A stretch of DNA of 64,000 nt from Lacrimispora sp. 210928-DFI.3.58 (GTDB taxonomy: Bacteria; Bacillota; Clostridia; Lachnospirales; Lachnospiraceae), in assembly GCF_020554865.1 (NCBI RefSeq), contig NZ_JAJCIC010000022.1, positions 1-64,000 on the forward strand, written 5' to 3'. This document shows positions 59,424 through 64,000 of the stretch, in pieces. The notes below the pieces were generated by a model that saw only the letters and a list, made by a program, of their open reading frames with translations, ran no database searches and had not been told where the DNA came from. Every line of letters starts with the position of its first letter. Position 1 is the first letter of the stretch. The translations under genes were made by a program, and so were the position numbers.

Positions 59424-60740
59424 ATGCCAATTAGACCAGATGACACGATCCGCTGCTCCTTCTGCGGAAGAACTCAGGATCAGGTACGTAAGATGATCGC
59501 CGGAGCAGGCAACAGCAATGTATATATCTGCGATGAGTGCATTGAGCTGTGCTCGGAGATCCTTGAGGAGGAGCTGAATGGAGAGGAAGAAGAGGTCCCC
59601 TCCTTAAATGACATCCACCTTTTAAAACCAAAGGAGATCAAAGCATTCCTGGACGAATACGTGATCGGTCAGGATGAGGCGAAAAAGGTGCTGTCTGTAG
59701 CGGTGTATAACCACTACAAACGTGTTACAGCCTGCCAGCAGCTGGATGTGGACGTCCAGAAGAGCAATATTTTAATGATAGGCCCCACAGGTTCAGGTAA
59801 GACCTATCTGGCCCAGACACTGGCGAAGATCCTCAATGTGCCTTTTGCCATTGCAGACGCCACTGCCCTGACGGAAGCCGGATACGTTGGCGAGGATGTG
59901 GAGAACATCCTTTTAAAGCTGATCCAGGCAGCTGACTATGACATTGCCCGTGCAGAGTACGGAATCATATATATTGACGAGATTGACAAGATCACAAAGA
60001 AGTCCGAAAATGTCTCCATCACAAGGGATGTTTCCGGCGAAGGCGTGCAGCAGGCACTGCTCAAGATCCTGGAAGGCACGGTTGCCAGCGTTCCACCTCA
60101 GGGAGGCAGAAAGCACCCGCACCAGGAGCTTCTACAGATCGACACCACCAACATCCTGTTTATCTGCGGCGGCGCATTTGACGGACTGGAAAAGATCGTG
60201 GAGCAGCGCTTGAGCGCCGGGTCGATTGGCTTTAACGCCGAGATCGTGAACAGGAATGAGATGGATATTGACGAGCTGCTTGCGAAGGTAGAGCCAAAGG
60301 ATCTGACAAAGTTTGGACTGATACCGGAATTCATCGGCCGTGTACCCGTGATGGTGGCCTTAAAGCAGCTTACCATGGATGCCATGGTGCGCATCCTGTC
60401 AGAGCCGAAAAATGCCCTGACAAAGCAGTATCAGAAGCTTTTCGAGCTGGATAATGTAAAGCTTGAATTTACCAGGGAAGCCCTGGAGGCCATTGCCAAG
60501 CTTGCCGTTGACCGCAAGATCGGTGCCAGAGGCCTGCGTTCCATCCTGGAATCCACGATCATGGACCTGATGTATGAGATCCCCTCCGATGACACCATCG
60601 GCATATGCACCATTACGAAGGACGTGGTGGATAAGACGGGAGAGCCGGAGCTCATTTACCGCGATATGCCGCCGGCTGCTGCCCGCAAACCTTTATCAGA
60701 GAGGATGCGCCAGGGCGGCAAAGCCGGAGAGATTGCATAA
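59424..60740 (+). CDS. clpX: ATP-dependent Clp protease ATP-binding subunit ClpX
   Basis: A 438-aa AAA+ unfoldase. The N-terminal zinc finger has [11 protein letters not shown] and [10 protein letters not shown]; Walker A is [12 protein letters not shown], Walker [11 protein letters not shown], and the ClpP-docking loop carries the IGF motif in GSIGFNAE. Sensor 2 is in [10 protein letters not shown]. Start follows GAAAGGTTAGGTATATTGT, 96 bp after clpP. Confidence 0.97.
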   Translation: MPIRPDDTIRCSFCGRTQDQVRKMIAGAGNSNVYICDECIELCSEILEEELNGEEEEVPSLNDIHLLKPKEIKAFLDEYVIGQDEAKKVLSVAVYNHYKRVTACQQLDVDVQKSNILMIGPTGSGKTYLAQTLAKILNVPFAIADATALTEAGYVGEDVENILLKLIQAADYDIARAEYGIIYIDEIDKITKKSENVSITRDVSGEGVQQALLKILEGTVASVPPQGGRKHPHQELLQIDTTNILFICGGAFDGLEKIVEQRLSAGSIGFNAEIVNRNEMDIDELLAKVEPKDLTKFGLIPEFIGRVPVMVALKQLTMDAMVRILSEPKNALTKQYQKLFELDNVKLEFTREALEAIAKLAVDRKIGARGLRSILESTIMDLMYEIPSDDTIGICTITKDVVDKTGEPELIYRDMPPAAARKPLSERMRQGGKAGEIA

Positions 60741-60777
60741 GGCGGGCCTCAGAGTGAAAGACAAATAGAATGAAAAA

Positions 60778-60848
60778 GGCCGCTGCAAACCGGATATGGC
60801 CCACTTTTGCACTGCAAAGGGAGGGCTTCCAGCTCGCAGCGGTCTTTT
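60778..60848 (+). terminator. Possible clpX terminator
   Basis: GGCCGCTGC (60778-60786) pairs with GCAGCGGTC (60836-60844) over a long loop, followed by TTTTGC. Confidence 0.45.
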
Positions 60849-60945
60849 GCGCAGAAGGCAGGAGAAGAAAGAGGCTGTAAGCGGCAGCCGGAAATGTTCT
60901 CTGCTGCCCATAAAATGGTTGAAGATACAGAGGTGAAAGTTTGAA

Positions 60946-63258
60946 ATGGGAGAACAAGTGATTACAATGCCTGTGGTTGCCCTGCGGGGAATGACGATCC
61001 TGCCTGGCATGGTACAGCATTTTGATATAAGCAGGCCAAGATCCGTGGCAGCTGTGGAGAAGGCCATGATCGGGGACCAGAAGCTGTTTTTGGTGGCCCA
61101 GAGGCATCCGGAGGTCATGGAGCCGGATCTGAAGGATCTCTACCAGGTGGGGACCATTTCCTGTGTGAAGCAGCTGGTGAAGCTTCCGGGGAAGGTGGTG
61201 CGCGTGCTGGTGGAGGGCCAGGAGCGTGCAGAGCTTCTATGCCTGGACTCCAAGGAGCCTGCCCTGATCGGTGAGATCGGCAGATTTGAGGAGGAGGAAG
61301 AAAAGCTGGACTCCAGGACCAGCGAAGCCATGCTGCGGGTAGTAAAGGACAAACTGGAGGAATATGGAAAGGTAAACCCGAAGATGGCAAAGGAGATCCT
61401 TCCGGGCCTTCTTCTGATCACGGAGCTTGAGGAGCTGCTGCTCCAGGTAGCGATCCAGCTTCCCTGGGATTACACAGTGCGCCAGGAGGTGCTGGAGCAT
61501 GGCAATCTCACAGAGCGCTATGAAGTCGTGATACAGACTCTTATGACGGAGATGGAGATCTACGCCATCAAGAAGGAATTCCAGGAAAAGGTAAAGGCGG
61601 AGATCGACCAGAACCAGAAGGAATACATCCTGCGGGAGCAGATGAAGGTCATCCGCCAGGAGCTGGGAGAGGACAATACCTTATCCGATGCGGATGAGTA
61701 TCAGAAAAAGCTGGATTCCATCAGGGCGGACAAAGAGGTAAAGGAAAAGCTGGCAAAGGAGATCTCCCGCTTCCGCACCATGCCCATGGGAAGCCAGGAG
61801 GCCAATGTGCTCCGCACCTACATTGAGACATTGCTGGAGCTGCCCTGGAAAAAGATGTCAAAGGATAACGACGACATCCGCCATGCGGAGAAGATCTTAA
61901 ATGACGATCACTACGGCCTGGAGAAGGTGAAGGAGCGCATTCTGGAATACCTGGCAGTGCGCACCCTGACAAAGAAGGGCACAAGCCCCATCATCTGTCT
62001 GGTGGGCCCGCCAGGAACAGGAAAGACCTCCATTGCCCGCTCCGTGGCAAGGGCGCTGAACAAGAAATATGTGCGCATCAGCCTGGGCGGCGTCCGGGAT
62101 GAGGCAGAGATCAGAGGACACAGGAAGACCTATGTGGGTGCCATGCCGGGCCGTCTGGTGGAAGGGCTGCGCCAGGCAGGCGTGAGCAATCCGCTGATGC
62201 TGTTAGATGAGATCGACAAGGTGAGCAGCGACTACAAGGGAGATACCTCCTCCGCTCTTCTGGAGGTGCTGGACGGAGAGCAGAATGTGAAGTTCAGGGA
62301 CCACTACGTGGAGGTGCCCATTGACTTATCCCAGGTGCTCTTCATCGCCACAGCCAATACCACCCAGACCATCCCAGGGCCCCTCCTTGACCGTATGGAG
62401 CTGATCGAGGTGAACAGCTACACGGAAAACGAGAAATTCCATATTGCGAAGGACTATCTGGTGAGTAAACAGATGGAGCGCAACGGATTAAAGGAAGGGC
62501 AGATCACATTTTCGGACAACAGCCTGGAGAAGATCATACACAATTACACAAGAGAGGCCGGTGTGAGAAACTTAGAGCGCCGGATCGGAGATGTGTGCCG
62601 CAAGGCAGCCAGGCAGTTCTTAGAAAACGGCAAAGCTTCCATCCGCGTGACCGAAGGGAATCTGGAGAAGTATTTAGGCAAGGAGCGTGTTACCTTTGAG
62701 GATGCCAACGAGGAGGACCAGGTTGGGATCGTCCGGGGCCTGGCCTGGACCAGTGTGGGCGGAGACACCCTGCAGATCGAGGTCAATGTCATGCCGGGCA
62801 AGGGAAACCTGCTGCTTACGGGACAGCTGGGAGACGTGATGAAGGAGTCTGCCCAGACAGCCCTGACCTATGTGCGCTCCGTGTGCCCTGTGTATGGGAT
62901 TGCAGACGACTATTTTGAAAAGCATGACCTTCATATCCACATACCGGAGGGCGCAGTGCCAAAGGACGGTCCATCTGCGGGCATTACCATGGCGACAGCC
63001 ATGCTCTCTGCTGTAACAGAAAGAAAGGTCAATGCAAAGGTTGCCATGACAGGGGAGATCACCCTGAGAGGAAGGGCCCTTCCCATCGGCGGCCTGAAGG
63101 AAAAGATACTGGCAGCAAAGATGGCCCATATCAAAAAGGTGCTGGTGCCTGACAAAAACCGGCCGGATATGGCGGAGCTCTCAAAGGAGATCACCAGAGG
63201 GCTTGAGATCGTGTATGTGAAGACCATGGAGGATGTGCTGCGGGAGGCGCTGGTATAA
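60946..63258 (+). CDS. lon: ATP-dependent protease La (Lon)
   Basis: A 770-aa AAA+ protease. Residues 1-~200 are the substrate-binding LonN domain (MPVVALRGMTILPGM), a coiled region follows, the ATPase has Walker A GPPGTGKTSIARS and Walker B LMLLDEIDK, and the protease domain has the Ser-Lys dyad: Ser677 in PKDGPSAG and Lys in GGLKEKILAAK. LonA type. Start ATG 60946 follows AGAGGTGAAAGTTTGA. Confidence 0.97.
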   Translation: MGEQVITMPVVALRGMTILPGMVQHFDISRPRSVAAVEKAMIGDQKLFLVAQRHPEVMEPDLKDLYQVGTISCVKQLVKLPGKVVRVLVEGQERAELLCLDSKEPALIGEIGRFEEEEEKLDSRTSEAMLRVVKDKLEEYGKVNPKMAKEILPGLLLITELEELLLQVAIQLPWDYTVRQEVLEHGNLTERYEVVIQTLMTEMEIYAIKKEFQEKVKAEIDQNQKEYILREQMKVIRQELGEDNTLSDADEYQKKLDSIRADKEVKEKLAKEISRFRTMPMGSQEANVLRTYIETLLELPWKKMSKDNDDIRHAEKILNDDHYGLEKVKERILEYLAVRTLTKKGTSPIICLVGPPGTGKTSIARSVARALNKKYVRISLGGVRDEAEIRGHRKTYVGAMPGRLVEGLRQAGVSNPLMLLDEIDKVSSDYKGDTSSALLEVLDGEQNVKFRDHYVEVPIDLSQVLFIATANTTQTIPGPLLDRMELIEVNSYTENEKFHIAKDYLVSKQMERNGLKEGQITFSDNSLEKIIHNYTREAGVRNLERRIGDVCRKAARQFLENGKASIRVTEGNLEKYLGKERVTFEDANEEDQVGIVRGLAWTSVGGDTLQIEVNVMPGKGNLLLTGQLGDVMKESAQTALTYVRSVCPVYGIADDYFEKHDLHIHIPEGAVPKDGPSAGITMATAMLSAVTERKVNAKVAMTGEITLRGRALPIGGLKEKILAAKMAHIKKVLVPDKNRPDMAELSKEITRGLEIVYVKTMEDVLREALV

Positions 63259-63277
63259 GAACTGTGAGTGCCGCAGC

Positions 63278-63400
63278 ATTTACAGCAAACCTGCATGCGC
63301 CCGGCGGGCAGCGCGCCACCGAGCCGTGAAAGTATGGCGGGCGCACTTGGCATACCTGAATTTAGTGCCGCCTATCCGGCGGCGGGACTTTCATAGCAAG
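63278..63400. repeat. Interspersed palindromic element R1, copy 5
   Basis: Same orientation as copies 2 and 4, more diverged. Ends with GGCGGGACTTTCATAGCAAG, whose last bases run into the engB ribosome binding site. Confidence 0.85.
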
Positions 63401-63414
63401 GAGGAAATAAGAAC

Positions 63415-64000
63415 ATGATCATACGGGACGTAAATCTGGAAACAGTATGCGGCGTCACCAGCAAGCTGCCGGACAATACGCTGCCGGAGTTTGCATTTGC
63501 AGGGAAATCTAATGTGGGCAAATCCTCCCTGATCAACGCCCTGATGAACAGGAAGTCCTACGCAAGGACCTCCTCCCAGCCGGGAAAGACACAGACCATC
63601 AATTTTTACAACATCAACAACGCCCTCTACTATGTGGATCTTCCGGGCTACGGCTACGCAAAGGTGGCCCTGGAGGCAAAAGAAAAATGGGGCAAGATGA
63701 TCGAGCGGTATCTGAAGAGGTCAGAGATGCTGAAAATGGTCTTTCTCCTGGTGGATATCCGCCACGAGCCCTCAGCCAATGACAAGCTGATGTACGACTG
63801 GATCATCTACAACGGCTACCATCCGGTGATCATTGCCACAAAGCTGGATAAGATCAACCGCAGCCAGATCCAGAAGCACGTAAAGATGATACGTGAAGGC
63901 CTGGAAATGGAAAAGGGCGGGATCGTGATCCCATTCTCTGCTGAGACAAAGCAGGGGCGGGATGAGATATGGAACCTGATCGAGGCAAATCTGGGGACCG
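63415..64000 (+). CDS. engB: Ribosome biogenesis GTPase EngB (YsxC/YihA), partial
   Basis: 195 codons are present before the window ends; the family is usually about 200 aa, so nearly all is here. G1 is FAGKSNVGKSSLINAL, G2/switch I SQPGKTQTINFYNI, G3 DLPGYGYAKV and G4 ATKLDKI; the C-terminal FSAETKQGRDEIW is the G5 region. It helps assemble the 50S subunit. The start follows AAGGAGGAAATAAGAAC, part of which comes from the R1 repeat edge. lon-engB adjacency is common in Firmicutes. Confidence 0.96.
   Translation, partial: MIIRDVNLETVCGVTSKLPDNTLPEFAFAGKSNVGKSSLINALMNRKSYARTSSQPGKTQTINFYNINNALYYVDLPGYGYAKVALEAKEKWGKMIERYLKRSEMLKMVFLLVDIRHEPSANDKLMYDWIIYNGYHPVIIATKLDKINRSQIQKHVKMIREGLEMEKGGIVIPFSAETKQGRDEIWNLIEANLGT

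Noticed and set aside
63233..63418. Small ORF spanning the end of lon and the R1 repeat
   Set aside because: It is built from lon out-of-frame sequence and the repeat; no independent start signal.

Overview
The window reads as chromosomal DNA of a spore-forming Lachnospiraceae (Clostridium cluster XIVa) bacterium. The evidence is a Clostridia-style single-chain PurL, an IspH-S1 fusion, an alpha/beta small acid-soluble spore protein (SASP) gene with a sigma-G-like promoter, AgrC/LytTR and YesM/YesN signalling pairs, strong AGGAGG ribosome binding sites and coding sequence of roughly 50% G+C. No species assignment is possible from sequence alone. No rRNA, tRNA or CRISPR array was seen.

Layout. 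0.4-4.2 kb: purL. 4.2-13.1 kb: an accessory, decayed region holding 126-bp direct repeats, fragments of a serine recombinase, an XRE regulator and a sigma-like factor, a lower-G+C TetR/MATE efflux cassette with three matching operators, a Nudix hydrolase, a 38-aa hydrophobic toxin-like gene opposed by a likely antisense RNA, an unknown 134-aa protein, a glycosyltransferase fused to a DNA glycosylase, and a broken dicarboxylate/amino-acid symporter abutting an ArsR locus. 13.1-25 kb: GNAT, DUF401 permease with a MalY/PatB C-S lyase, HD hydrolase, aspartate kinase, a two-domain PPK2 with a flavoprotein, then cmk and ispH-S1. 25-27.6 kb: an AgrC/LytTR two-component pair on the minus strand and the SASP gene.

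27.6-43.2 kb is an anaerobic cobalamin cluster, all on the plus strand: cbiG, cbiD, cbiF-cbiH fusion, cbiJ, cbiET, cbiA, cobT, cobU, cobS, a degenerate CobU-like gene, cbiB, cobD, cbiP, cbiC. It covers most of corrin ring contraction, amidation, the aminopropanol arm and nucleotide-loop assembly. cbiL, the cobaltochelatase and the adenosyltransferase are not in the window, and I see no cobalamin riboswitch in front of it.

43.3-44.7 kb: a PurF-family protein whose N-terminal catalytic cysteine is replaced. 45.1-54.8 kb: a galactose-type sugar uptake locus in which YesN/YesM regulators are followed by two extra membrane-anchored sugar-binding proteins and then mglB-mglA-mglC. 54.9-56.9 kb: CYTH, ATC-hydrolase-family and DJ-1/PfpI proteins. 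57.1-64 kb: a protein quality-control block, tig-clpP-clpX-lon-engB (engB runs off the end).

The most unusual overall property is the density of palindromic interspersed repeats between genes: a ~125-bp family in at least five places, a ~50-bp palindrome that supplies the last codons of cbiA, a 237-bp near-perfect palindrome before the PPK2 gene, a 103-bp structured direct repeat before cobU, and several shorter families.
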